A DNA stretch of 40,228 nt from Comamonadaceae bacterium (GTDB lineage: Bacteria; Pseudomonadota; Gammaproteobacteria; Burkholderiales; Burkholderiaceae_C), in assembly GCA_947450255.1 (NCBI GenBank), contig CANFVA010000008.1:1-40228 (forward strand), read 5' to 3'. The notes beneath the pieces are model-generated. The model did no database searches and was not told where the DNA came from. It worked only from the letters and a program-made list of their open reading frames with translations. The translations under genes and the position numbers were made by a program. The number at the start of each line of letters is the position of its first letter. Positions within the stretch are counted from its first letter, which is position 1. This document shows positions 7,034 to 15,944 of this stretch, piece after piece.

Positions 7034-9697
7034 TTAGTTAGACCAGGGGTTGGATGGTGTGTCCAAAAACAGCACAGGATCTGCGCCTCCCAACCGCATT
7101 TGTGTAAAAGTTCCCAGCACGTGGGCCACAGACCATAAAGGGCCATAGGCTTTGGTTACTTCACCACGCCATGTGAATGGAAAGTCATTTTGGGTCCGCG
7201 TGTCGCAGTAATAGCACCAGTTGGACGGGAAGAATTGTTCGGCGATGCCGCCATACATTGAATAACGGGTATTGGGGGTGTCTGTGCTGACGAAGCGGGG
7301 ATCCTGGAGTTCTAGCGCGCCTGCTAGCAAGGATTTCGAAACAGCAGTCCACAAAGTTTCATTGCCTAGTGCCGACGCATTCATCCGAAATTCATCGGCA
7401 TAGCGAGCACCCAAGGCATCAATATGAATATGGCCAACAGAGACTAGCGTCAAGCCGCGGGTGTCGAAGTCCTTCGCCAAGGTACGATCCGGCGGCATCT
7501 TGACATTCCATATATAGGTGTAGCTGTGGGTGACATACAGCGCATGTAGAGCCGCTTTTTGGAATGCATCGCGCGAAGTTTGTAGGCTTCGCTTGGTGTC
7601 GTCGCTCAGTGCGCCCGCATCGAGCTGGCTTTGATAGAAGTCCCGGGCGGCTAAAAATGCCTGGGCTGCACCCCAGGAGCCCTCCTTATCTTCACATCCG
7701 CAGTCGCTAGTGCCGCCCCAATAGACGCGCCGCATATCACCGTACCGTTCTTTGTACGCATCGGCCAGTTGCAAGGCGATTGATTTCCACTCCTCCCGAT
7801 GACTATCCTCTGGGAGTAAGCGATAGGCTCTCAGCAAAGGCGACACGCCGTAGGAATACCCCATCCATCCGTCCGTATCGAGCCAAAAAGGCTTGATGCT
7901 TGCGTCATTGCTCGTAATATTACTTTTAATGGTATTTGTCAGGGCGTTGCTGGCTGCTGATAGCCACTTTTTCCATTTGTCCAACTTGACCTGATTTAGT
8001 CCCGAGGCTTGGGCATCGCGCAATGCAGATTTGCTATTTTGGATCACAAAGGTTTCAATAGTCCGTGCCATATTGTCGACACCCTGCGACTTGTTTAAAA
8101 AGCTGCCTGCTTCGATTGGCATGGATCCTTGTGTTGCCGAATCCCGCCCAAATGCAGCGTCAAAGTCATATATCGGCACGGTGCTGGAAGCAACATCATT
8201 GATAGTTCCGATCTTCTGTCGATTGGCAGCGTAGAACGGAGTCATTTCTGCGACCATATTGACCTGTGAGATCGCAAGATCAAAGGCTATTTTCTTTGTG
8301 GCCTCATTACTGCCGTTTACCAGAAAGGAGGGTACGAGGGAGTCCCAGTCCAATGGCTGAAAGTCATAGAGCCCCAGCGTGGCATAAGGAGGAATTTCGG
8401 ATTGCGATGCCCAACCCAGCATTACTTCGTCTCCATGGTTCCAGCCAAAGCCGTAGCCTGTCCATTGATTAAAGGCATAGTTGAGCAGTGTTTGAAGCTT
8501 TTTTAATCCAGGCTTTGCTATGCCGAAGTAATCGCCATGCCAATATGCCGCAGGCTCGTATTTGAATTGGGCGATATCCATCGCCGTGTTCATGGCTTGC
8601 GTGAAGCTCCAGCCGGTTGATGTATTTGCGATGGCCTCCAGAAAATAGGTTTTTTCAACCTCCGTACCAGGTAGCATGCTCAGGTCTGTTTGGTAGTTGA
8701 GCGCCCGCCCGTCTGTACCGCTCATGTCGCCCGATGTATTGACGATTCCCTTCCCGTGGTTCTTCGCAGTAGGACCCGACAAGAGACCAAGCACCGTACC
8801 TTCACCCGCGATGGATTGACTGACTCCCGTATGGCTGGTTGCACCGAGGGACCACCATTGATCATAGGCTTGCTTAGCAATCTTATTGCGATAGAAGAAG
8901 CTACCACCAATGCCTGTGCCTTGCTTGTCCAACACCAAAGACGGTACCACATGGAGCGCTGCACCTCTGGTTGTATTGGTGGCGTCCTTCCATTCCACCG
9001 AAACGAACGGACTGGTTATGCGATGCTCTTCGAGATAGGTCATGTCATACAACGACTGGCCCATATGCGAGGGGATTTCATTCAAACCGGGATCGTTCCT
9101 GATCTGTCCATCTTCGTCCGAAGTCCGCCCCTCGTGAGGATTGCCATACAACATCGATCCCGGCATAGTGATAGGCGCATCTATCGCACCGTCTACATTC
9201 CAATTGGCACTGAGAGTCAGACCGGTCACAACTCCACCGCCGGGCCAGTACCAGGTACGCACCGCTCTGACGGCGCCATGCGCATAAGCCAGCACTTCTT
9301 TAACCTGCAAGGTTTTACCGGGGCTGGGGGTCACGTTGGCTTTGAGCTCGATCGGCTGCTGGATACTGATGTCCGTGTCTTCGGGGCAAGGAATTGCGTC
9401 GGTGAGCAGCCTGCAGCTGATGCTACCGTCTTCCGAGGTCCAAGCAGAGGGCCAGCCGTTCTTCATGGCAGTTCCGATAACAAAATGCCCGTCTTTTGGT
9501 GATTGAAAGTAGACCAGCCCACCCCGCTTAATCTGGATCTGGTTTCCGTTTTTATGCAAGGTATAAGGCGTATTTATTGGTCCCTCATTGAGACCACTCG
9601 CACTGGTAACTTCTAACTCAGGGCCACTGGTGCTTCCGCATGCCACCACAATAAGACAAGCACCGAGAATTAAAGTACTTTTTATGTGTTTTCGCAT
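7034..9697 (-). CDS. Large secreted lipoprotein, probable carbohydrate-active enzyme of unrecognised family
   Basis: Start reassigned to ATG 9697 (MRKHIKSTLILGACLIVVAC|GSTSG, clear lipobox, GAGGGG upstream); 887 aa. Trp/Tyr/Asp-rich and helical C-terminal half (EGSWGAAQAFLAARDFYQSQL, WHGDYFGIAKPGLKKLQTLLNYAFNQWTGYGFGWNHGDE), sandwiched between glycosidase and sugar transporter genes. I cannot assign a GH family from memory. Confidence 0.6.
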   Translation of the reverse strand: MRKHIKSTLILGACLIVVACGSTSGPELEVTSASGLNEGPINTPYTLHKNGNQIQIKRGGLVYFQSPKDGHFVIGTAMKNGWPSAWTSEDGSISCRLLTDAIPCPEDTDISIQQPIELKANVTPSPGKTLQVKEVLAYAHGAVRAVRTWYWPGGGVVTGLTLSANWNVDGAIDAPITMPGSMLYGNPHEGRTSDEDGQIRNDPGLNEIPSHMGQSLYDMTYLEEHRITSPFVSVEWKDATNTTRGAALHVVPSLVLDKQGTGIGGSFFYRNKIAKQAYDQWWSLGATSHTGVSQSIAGEGTVLGLLSGPTAKNHGKGIVNTSGDMSGTDGRALNYQTDLSMLPGTEVEKTYFLEAIANTSTGWSFTQAMNTAMDIAQFKYEPAAYWHGDYFGIAKPGLKKLQTLLNYAFNQWTGYGFGWNHGDEVMLGWASQSEIPPYATLGLYDFQPLDWDSLVPSFLVNGSNEATKKIAFDLAISQVNMVAEMTPFYAANRQKIGTINDVASSTVPIYDFDAAFGRDSATQGSMPIEAGSFLNKSQGVDNMARTIETFVIQNSKSALRDAQASGLNQVKLDKWKKWLSAASNALTNTIKSNITSNDASIKPFWLDTDGWMGYSYGVSPLLRAYRLLPEDSHREEWKSIALQLADAYKERYGDMRRVYWGGTSDCGCEDKEGSWGAAQAFLAARDFYQSQLDAGALSDDTKRSLQTSRDAFQKAALHALYVTHSYTYIWNVKMPPDRTLAKDFDTRGLTLVSVGHIHIDALGARYADEFRMNASALGNETLWTAVSKSLLAGALELQDPRFVSTDTPNTRYSMYGGIAEQFFPSNWCYYCDTRTQNDFPFTWRGEVTKAYGPLWSVAHVLGTFTQMRLGGADPVLFLDTPSNPWSN

Positions 9698-9768
9698 ACA
9701 TTCCCCTCTGAATAAACTGTATGGACCGTAAGATGTCGTTTGATGGCGCTCATGGAAAACAAGCCATT

Positions 9769-10425
9769 TCAATGGCAGTTATTGGTATCCTGTAGCATTT
9801 TTTGAACGGTTGCCTGTATTGCTTCAGCCCAAATCTTGTAGCCTTTGGCGGTTGGATGAAGAAGGTCATAAAAAATTTCATTTGAAATCGAACCGTCCTC
9901 TGCCAAAAGTTTTTCGTTGATGTTCAGGTACACCACCCGCTGCTGGTCTGCGTATTGGCTGATGATGGAATTGGTGCGATCATTTTTTACTTTTGTGTCC
10001 GGAGCATCGCCACGCGGAAAAATGCCCATCAATAGGACGCGCGAGACTGGCGAGCGCACCTGAATTTCATGAATGATGGTCGTGATGCCACGCGCTACAT
10101 CTTCCGCTGAATCGTCGACGTTATTGGTGCCTATCAAAAGTACGACAAGCTTGGGTTGAATGCCCGCTAGTTCCCCATTTCGCAGCCGCCAGAGAACGTT
10201 TTGGGTCTTGTCACCCCCTATTCCAAAGTTCGCCGAATGCAAGAGTGCCCAGTAATGGGTCCAAGCGACACGGCCTGTATCTCGCCAGAAATCGGTGATC
10301 GAATCACCAATGAACAGCAAATCAATGCCACCTGCTTTGGCTATCTGTAGAAATGCGTCATGGCGCCCCTCCTCCCGAGGCACCGGGATGGTGGTTTCTG
10401 GCTCTGGCGTTTGTTTGAATTGCAC
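9769..10425 (-). CDS. SGNH/GDSL-type hydrolase (putative carbohydrate esterase)
   Basis: 218 aa with block I GDSITDFW, GIGGDKTQNVLWRLRNGEL, GTNN, and DLLHPTAKGYKIWAEAI (catalytic D-x-x-H). No signal peptide. Confidence 0.85.
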   Translation of the reverse strand: MQFKQTPEPETTIPVPREEGRHDAFLQIAKAGGIDLLFIGDSITDFWRDTGRVAWTHYWALLHSANFGIGGDKTQNVLWRLRNGELAGIQPKLVVLLIGTNNVDDSAEDVARGITTIIHEIQVRSPVSRVLLMGIFPRGDAPDTKVKNDRTNSIISQYADQQRVVYLNINEKLLAEDGSISNEIFYDLLHPTAKGYKIWAEAIQATVQKMLQDTNNCH

Positions 10426-10565
10426 GGTAAGCTCCTGAATATCGATAGACCTAAGGCTGACTTGAGTAAAGCGTATTCGTCAGACCGCAAGCGAGCCGCT
10501 TAGGCATGAGTAGATTTCTTTCTGTAGTGGCAGTGCCTAATTTCCATAAGCAATTTGTGCGAGTG

Positions 10566-10589
10566 GTTCCCCGCGGTTTGGCGGGGAAC
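10566..10589 (-). terminator. Strong intergenic hairpin (GC-rich, no clear U-tract); attenuator or mRNA-stabilising stem
   Basis: GTTCCCCGC (10566-10574) loop GGTTTG GCGGGGAAC (10581-10589), 9-bp perfect stem just downstream of the GH2 gene. Confidence 0.6.
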
Positions 10590-10598
10590 ATCCTCGAT

Positions 10599-13556
10599 TT
10601 AGTGAGTTGACCAGGTCGACGCAGCGATGAAATCGCTCTCGGTCACAGTTTGACCTCTGGCTGCCATCAGCCGCCGGTAGCCCACCCAATCGATCGCCTT
10701 GACGGTTCCATCAATGGGTAGCAAGTAGCGATTGGCGTAATTCCACTGGCTTATGCGTATGCCCGCGGCATCGTTACCAGTGCCTGCTGACTCTGCACAA
10801 AAGGTGGCATAGGCACTTCTGCGGAACCGGTCATAGTCGCCCGCGCCCGCACCTGGCGTCACCGCCGCCTCCGGCAATATGCGCACCGGCGTGGCAGTTG
10901 TCCGATCTTCCCTGGCATCAGGAAACCAATCTCCGGGGCCATAGCCGGTATAGCCCTTGCTCGCTAACAGATAGCTCTTGGAACCATCACTCTCTTCATA
11001 CGACAGGGAGAAGCAATTCCCATCGATCAGTTGCCCGTCGGCTCCAGTGCGCTGTAGCAATATGTCGTAGCCCCCGTTGGTGGAACCGTCGTCGCTGTAG
11101 TATTGGTAGCTGACAATCAGTGGCGGACTGAGTTTGAACTGTGTGCCTGGCGCGGACGACAGTGCGACTGTGGAGTCTTTGGTAGTTGCGTCAGTTTGTG
11201 GTTCGCTGGCTGCTGGTACGGTGGCCAGCATTTTTTGCCCGTTTTGGGTGGAAACAATGGCCACCGTGTTGGAACTATTGCCAGCGAATCCCCAGAGCTG
11301 CAATATGGGTCGCACCAGAAACCAATTTTTCCAGGAAGATTCCGGCGTTTCTTGTATCAGCGCCGTATGGGCAGCATTGAGTTTCGCCTTGTCCATCTTC
11401 ACGGTCGATCTATCTAGGGTAGCGATTCCGTTAGGTTCATTGGAGGTGTCTGTGGTTTGGGTGTATACCGCGCCGCTCAGCCCTAGCCGTTTAAGAAATA
11501 AAAGGCGCTTCATGATGCCGGTGTAATAACTCGTCGCACCCTCGGTGTCGTTGTCGAACTTATCGCCATAGCCATAGTCTTGTCCAACGTATTTATTGCG
11601 AATCAAATTGGGCGATCCGCCGAACTCACTGATGATGGTGGCGGTAGGCCGCTGATCATTGGCGTATCCACTGGGACCCCATCGTTTGCCCCAGTAAGGT
11701 ACTGGACCATACTGTACGTCGTTGTCATATAAATGGGAATCATTAAACGAATAATTTCCATTATGATTTTCCCATGCATTGGCCAGCACAGGGCGGTCTC
11801 CATCCCAGATATCCACTGCTCTTGCAATTTCTTGCGCATTGAATGTGCCCCATGTTTCGTTGAAGGGTGTCCACACCGCGATGGACGGTGAGGAAATGTG
11901 TTGGGTGAAAAAGTCCCGCATCTCAGTGACAAAATTTGTCCGCAAGGTGTCTTTGCCCTCTTGGGCTGCCGCGCTATTGCCCGGCATGTCTTGCCATAAC
12001 AACATCCCCAGTCTGTCAGCATGCGCATAAAAGCGTTTGGGCTCAGCGTAATAATGAATTCGGATCATGTTCATGCCGACTTCTTTAGACATCTTGATGT
12101 TGTATTGCAGTGCCTCGTCGGTTGGCGCGGTATAGCCTGATTCAGACCATACGCCTTGCGCCAGTGTTCCATATTGGAAGACAAATTTGCCATTGAGCAA
12201 TAAGCGTGGTACGTCTTCGTCACCGAGCTTGTCATACTGGCTGTCGTAGCCGATGGTGATAGTCCGCATGCCGACATAGCTATGGATGACGTCCAAGACC
12301 GTATCGTCCTGTGCGCGTACTTCCAGTTTCAAGCTGTAGAGGTAGGGTCGGTCCGGCGTCCAAAGCTCGGGGCTGGGTATTGCCATCGATAAGGAAACTT
12401 CGCGTTCATTACCGTGGGGACAAACTTTTCCCGCATAAGGGTCGAGGCTACAGCTGGTGTCTTTTAAAGTATCGATGCCTTGCAGCGTACGACCGACTTC
12501 CTTGCCGTTGGCATCAAAGGCAGCAGCAAAAATTTTGACGGCCTGAGAAGATTCCAAGCCCGTCCCGCTCACTGCGAGCTGAACTTCGCTATCTAATGCC
12601 TTACCGGCTTGATTTGGATCTAGACGTACTTTGGGCGTCACCTTGATGTCGGTGATACTGGTGGCCGACACGGGTTCGAGCCATACCGGCTGGTAGATAC
12701 CGGTGACCGAGGGATACGCATCGTTCTGGCCCGAACATTGTTTTCCGACAGCGTAGTCAGAGATACTGCCCCAAGTCTCACTAGGTTCCTGGTCAAGGCA
12801 CAAGGGGTTGTAAGCGGCCACCACGATTTCATTGGGCTTGCTTCTGTCGTTATTGAGGTACTGGGTGATATCAAAGCTGAAACCGGTGTAGGTGCCGGCA
12901 TGCGTGCCCACCCAGTTGTTGTTCACGTAGACCGTGGCGTCTCTGCTTACAGCCTCAAAATTGAGCCGTATATGCTTGGATGCGTCCCAATCACTGGGGA
13001 TGGAAAAGGTTCGCCGGTACCATGCGTTGTGAACGCCTTTGCGCGCGATACCCGACATATAGCTTTCGATGGCAAAGGGGACCCGCACTGCCTCGGCAGC
13101 AGCGAAACTTGGAAGGCTTGGCGTCGGTTGGTTCAACATCCGTGCACCGAGGGGAACTCCACTTCGGCCCAGAATGCTGGTTAGCGGAATTTGCGCTGGC
13201 TGCGCGTTGTCGCCCCCTACAAAGTCCCAGCGCCCATTGAGACTGAGCCACTGGCACCTCACCATTTGCGGACGGGGATATTCCGCCAATGGTTTGCTTT
13301 GTGCATCGGCCTTCGCCGCCCATTCGGACATAAGCGGTGGTTTTTGGAGCTTCGCAGAGAGGGCTTTTGCATCGGTATCGGCCGAGTCCGTCGCCGAGGG
13401 GCAGTCCACTGTGGCAGCAGGCTTTCCTGGGTCCTGCAAGCCTGCATTTTGTTGTGCCAATTCGATCTGGTCCGAACCGCCGGAGGATCCACCGCAAGCT
13501 GCCAACAGTGCAAGGCAGGCAGCCATCACGGCGACATGAATAGATAAATTTTTCAT
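10599..13556 (-). CDS. Glycoside hydrolase family 2 lipoprotein (beta-galactosidase/beta-galactofuranosidase-like)
   Basis: Start reassigned to ATG 13556 (MKNLSIHVAVMAACLALLAAC|GGSSGG lipobox). GH2 features: WLSLNGRWDFVG, AWYRRTFSIPSDWDASKHIRLNFEAVSRDATVYVNNNWVGTHAGTYTGFSFDIT, IAVWTPFNETWGTFN acid/base region. Confidence 0.85.
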   Translation of the reverse strand: MKNLSIHVAVMAACLALLAACGGSSGGSDQIELAQQNAGLQDPGKPAATVDCPSATDSADTDAKALSAKLQKPPLMSEWAAKADAQSKPLAEYPRPQMVRCQWLSLNGRWDFVGGDNAQPAQIPLTSILGRSGVPLGARMLNQPTPSLPSFAAAEAVRVPFAIESYMSGIARKGVHNAWYRRTFSIPSDWDASKHIRLNFEAVSRDATVYVNNNWVGTHAGTYTGFSFDITQYLNNDRSKPNEIVVAAYNPLCLDQEPSETWGSISDYAVGKQCSGQNDAYPSVTGIYQPVWLEPVSATSITDIKVTPKVRLDPNQAGKALDSEVQLAVSGTGLESSQAVKIFAAAFDANGKEVGRTLQGIDTLKDTSCSLDPYAGKVCPHGNEREVSLSMAIPSPELWTPDRPYLYSLKLEVRAQDDTVLDVIHSYVGMRTITIGYDSQYDKLGDEDVPRLLLNGKFVFQYGTLAQGVWSESGYTAPTDEALQYNIKMSKEVGMNMIRIHYYAEPKRFYAHADRLGMLLWQDMPGNSAAAQEGKDTLRTNFVTEMRDFFTQHISSPSIAVWTPFNETWGTFNAQEIARAVDIWDGDRPVLANAWENHNGNYSFNDSHLYDNDVQYGPVPYWGKRWGPSGYANDQRPTATIISEFGGSPNLIRNKYVGQDYGYGDKFDNDTEGATSYYTGIMKRLLFLKRLGLSGAVYTQTTDTSNEPNGIATLDRSTVKMDKAKLNAAHTALIQETPESSWKNWFLVRPILQLWGFAGNSSNTVAIVSTQNGQKMLATVPAASEPQTDATTKDSTVALSSAPGTQFKLSPPLIVSYQYYSDDGSTNGGYDILLQRTGADGQLIDGNCFSLSYEESDGSKSYLLASKGYTGYGPGDWFPDAREDRTTATPVRILPEAAVTPGAGAGDYDRFRRSAYATFCAESAGTGNDAAGIRISQWNYANRYLLPIDGTVKAIDWVGYRRLMAARGQTVTESDFIAASTWSTH

Positions 13557-13689
13557 AGGAAGGGTATATGGATGGGCTTTGGGAGAATCGGGATGATTCG
13601 GACAACGATGTGCCGATGAAGCTTGGCCTGGCGGCTTGAAAGCCTGGCCGCATCGCCCGTCTACGAACGCTGGTTTGGGCTTAGAAAGA

Positions 13690-13712
13690 AGCATTGCCAA
13701 TGCGGCAATGCT
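13690..13712 (-). terminator. Hairpin between the ytfQ-like gene and the GH2 gene; possible attenuator
   Basis: AGCATTGCC (13690-13698) AATGC GGCAATGCT (13704-13712). On the minus strand the stem is followed by TTCTTTCT. Confidence 0.6.
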
Positions 13713-13745
13713 CCTTCAAGCCCAGACTGGGGATGGCGCAATAAA

Positions 13746-14714
13746 TCAGAAACCTTCGTCCATGTCTTTGGCCGCGTTGGTGATGTCGTAAATCTTGTCT
13801 TCGACTTTCACCCAAGCCGGAATTTTTTCGCCGTTTGCTGAAGCCTGTGCGACTTTGCAAGCTGCCGGTCCGAAATAGGGCGAGGACTGCACCGTGGCGA
13901 TCAGCTTGCCCGCGACGATGGCTTCGAGGGCATTACGCTGGCCGTCAATCGAGACCAGCATGATGTCTTTACCCGCTTTCTTGCCCGCAGCTTCTATCGC
14001 GGTAATGGCGCCGATGGCCATCTCATCGTTGTGGGCGTAAATCGCATTGGCATCGGGATGCGCTTGCATCAGAGTCTGCGCGAGCTGGCGTCCCTTGTCG
14101 CGATTGAAGTCGCCCGATTGGGAGGCGACAATCTTCATTCCAGGATATTTGGCGATCTCTGCATCGAAGCCTTTTTTACGGTCGGTGGCGGCCGATGCGC
14201 CGGTGCTGCCTTCAAGTTCAATGATGGTGCCTTTGCTGCCCATGGCCTTGGCCAGCGCTTGCGCAGCGCGGCGACCTTGATCAACAAAATCTGAACCTAT
14301 GAAGGTAATGTAGTCTTGCGTGGGCTTGGCTAATGCATGGTCTACGTCCCGGTCTACCAGGATGACCGGGATACCAGCCTTTTTCGCCTTCATGACCGCA
14401 GGTACCAAGGGCTTGTCCTCGCGTGGCGGGAACACCAGCAAGTCGACTTTCTGTGCGATCAGCGAGTCGATGTCGGCCACTTGCTTGGCGGCAGAACCTC
14501 CGGCATCAGTGCTAATCACCTGCCAATTGCACTTGGCGGCGATGTCTTGGAAGCTCTTGCTTTCTGCAAGGCGCCAAGGGTTGTTACTCTCGGTCTGGGC
14601 AAAGCCCACTTTGTAGCTCGATTTTTTTGGAACTGCGGGTGCGTCCGCCAGTGCCGCTGTACCTATGGTGACAGCAGATAAGGCAATCGCAATCTTGGTC
14701 AAATGAAAACGCAT
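13746..14714 (-). CDS. ytfQ: YtfQ-like sugar ABC transporter substrate-binding protein (galactofuranose type)
   Basis: 322 aa, Sec signal peptide MRFHLTKIAIALSAVTIGTAALA. YtfQ-like blocks ELEGSTGASAATDRKKGFDAEI, VASQSGDFNRDKGRQLAQTLMQ, YAHNDEMAIGAITAI. Confidence 0.8.
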   Translation of the reverse strand: MRFHLTKIAIALSAVTIGTAALADAPAVPKKSSYKVGFAQTESNNPWRLAESKSFQDIAAKCNWQVISTDAGGSAAKQVADIDSLIAQKVDLLVFPPREDKPLVPAVMKAKKAGIPVILVDRDVDHALAKPTQDYITFIGSDFVDQGRRAAQALAKAMGSKGTIIELEGSTGASAATDRKKGFDAEIAKYPGMKIVASQSGDFNRDKGRQLAQTLMQAHPDANAIYAHNDEMAIGAITAIEAAGKKAGKDIMLVSIDGQRNALEAIVAGKLIATVQSSPYFGPAACKVAQASANGEKIPAWVKVEDKIYDITNAAKDMDEGF

Positions 14715-14802
14715 GGTCTATCCCCTTTGCTTGGTTGAACTTTGTCTGATCTCTAAATTGATAAAAGACCTGGTTATTATTAATAATTTGATTTCTATTG
14801 TT

Positions 14803-14820
14803 ATTAGGGAAAACACTAAT
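14803..14820. promoter_or_regulatory. 18-bp interrupted dyad, candidate operator upstream of ytfQ-like operon
   Basis: ATTAGGGAAAACACTAAT. Exact reverse complement is present at 24549-24566 in the chvE/lysR divergent promoter. Confidence 0.6.
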
Positions 14821-14828
14821 GGACAGCT

Positions 14829-15911
14829 TTATTTGATCCCGATGGTTTGTCTTTGAACAAAGGCGCCTTCCACTTTGATAGTTCGACCGCGCGGCTTGGA
14901 GCCTTGAGAGGGGTGAAGCAACATATCTACCGCAATCTGCCCCATCTCGTAGTTGGGCAACAAAACCGAGCTCAGCGGCGGGTGGGTGTGTCTGGCGATT
15001 TCTTGGTCGTCATAGCCGATGACGGAGATAGGGCTGGGTACGTCCAGCCCGAGTGACTTGATGGCATTGATACAACCTATAGCCATCAGGTCGTTTGCGC
15101 AAAATATGGCTGAGGGTGGGTCGTCCAGTCCCATGAGTTGTCTGGTGCACTCATAGGCACTGGCCATATGCCAATCGGCTTCACGAACCAGCGCTGGATC
15201 AAAGCAAAGGTCTGCACTGACTAAGGCTCTGCGGTAGCCTTTTAACCTGTCTTTTGCGGCATCCATCCAGGGCTCGCCGTTGATAAAGCCTATGCGTGTA
15301 TGGCCCGCTTTTATCAGTTGCTCTGTGGCAATAATGCCTCCCAAAACTTCCGAGGGAATGATAGACAAATTGCCGCCGTTGCCGGCGTTCGCGGTGTAGC
15401 AGTTCAGAAGCACCAGCGGAGTGTTCTGGAGCTTGGCGGGCAGTTCGATTTGCCGCGTGAATATGGTTGAATAAATGATTCCAACCAACAGCGGATTGCC
15501 CAGAAAGCTGTCGAGAATTGCTGCCTCCAGGTCTGCATTGGTCCGCGTGGTCATTACTACTACCAGCACGCCGTTTTTCCACGCTTCGTCTTTGGCGCCG
15601 TCGACCGATAGGACGGGGTGCGGACTGGTCGATATTTCATCGACAAGGTAAAGGATGAATGGTCTTCCCAGGGTAGGCGGAGATCGGTCGTTAGCCCCCG
15701 CATGGTGGGACTTACGGTAGACCGGGAGCGTGTACCCCAATTGCTGTACGCAGCTTAGGATTTTCAGGCGGGTTTTTTCTGATATTTTGGCCCCTGTCAT
15801 TCCGTTGAGTACGAAGGAGACGGAGGATTGCGATACGCCAGCGAGTGTTGCCACATCCGTCATGGTAGGCCGCCGTCCCGGGAGCCGTTTGTCTCTTGTC
15901 TCTGATTTCAT
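14829..15911 (-). CDS. LacI family transcriptional regulator
   Basis: HTH PTMTDVATLAGVSQSSVSFVLNGMTGAKISEKTRLKILSCVQQLGYT followed by a periplasmic-binding-like domain. Likely ATG 15911 (MKSETRDKR) rather than the ORF-track start 15980. Confidence 0.9.
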   Translation of the reverse strand: MKSETRDKRLPGRRPTMTDVATLAGVSQSSVSFVLNGMTGAKISEKTRLKILSCVQQLGYTLPVYRKSHHAGANDRSPPTLGRPFILYLVDEISTSPHPVLSVDGAKDEAWKNGVLVVVMTTRTNADLEAAILDSFLGNPLLVGIIYSTIFTRQIELPAKLQNTPLVLLNCYTANAGNGGNLSIIPSEVLGGIIATEQLIKAGHTRIGFINGEPWMDAAKDRLKGYRRALVSADLCFDPALVREADWHMASAYECTRQLMGLDDPPSAIFCANDLMAIGCINAIKSLGLDVPSPISVIGYDDQEIARHTHPPLSSVLLPNYEMGQIAVDMLLHPSQGSKPRGRTIKVEGAFVQRQTIGIK

Positions 15912-15912
15912 G

Positions 15913-15926
15913 TTGGTATTTACCAA
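15913..15926. promoter_or_regulatory. Candidate LacI-type operator (inverted repeat) at the lacI start
   Basis: TTGGTA-TT-TACCAA immediately upstream of the lacI-family start codon. Confidence 0.4.
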
Positions 15927-15944
15927 ATAAAAAAACATAAAAAA

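Noticed and set aside
8690-9502. 270-aa plus-strand ORF opposite the unknown lipoprotein gene
   Set aside because: Antisense to a gene with a clear lipobox and ribosome site; the composition (Arg/His/Cys-rich, no domain) looks like shadow coding.
12991-13653. 220-aa and neighbouring long ORFs overlapping the GH2 gene in other frames
   Set aside because: No recognisable domain; the GH2 frame has strong family motifs throughout.
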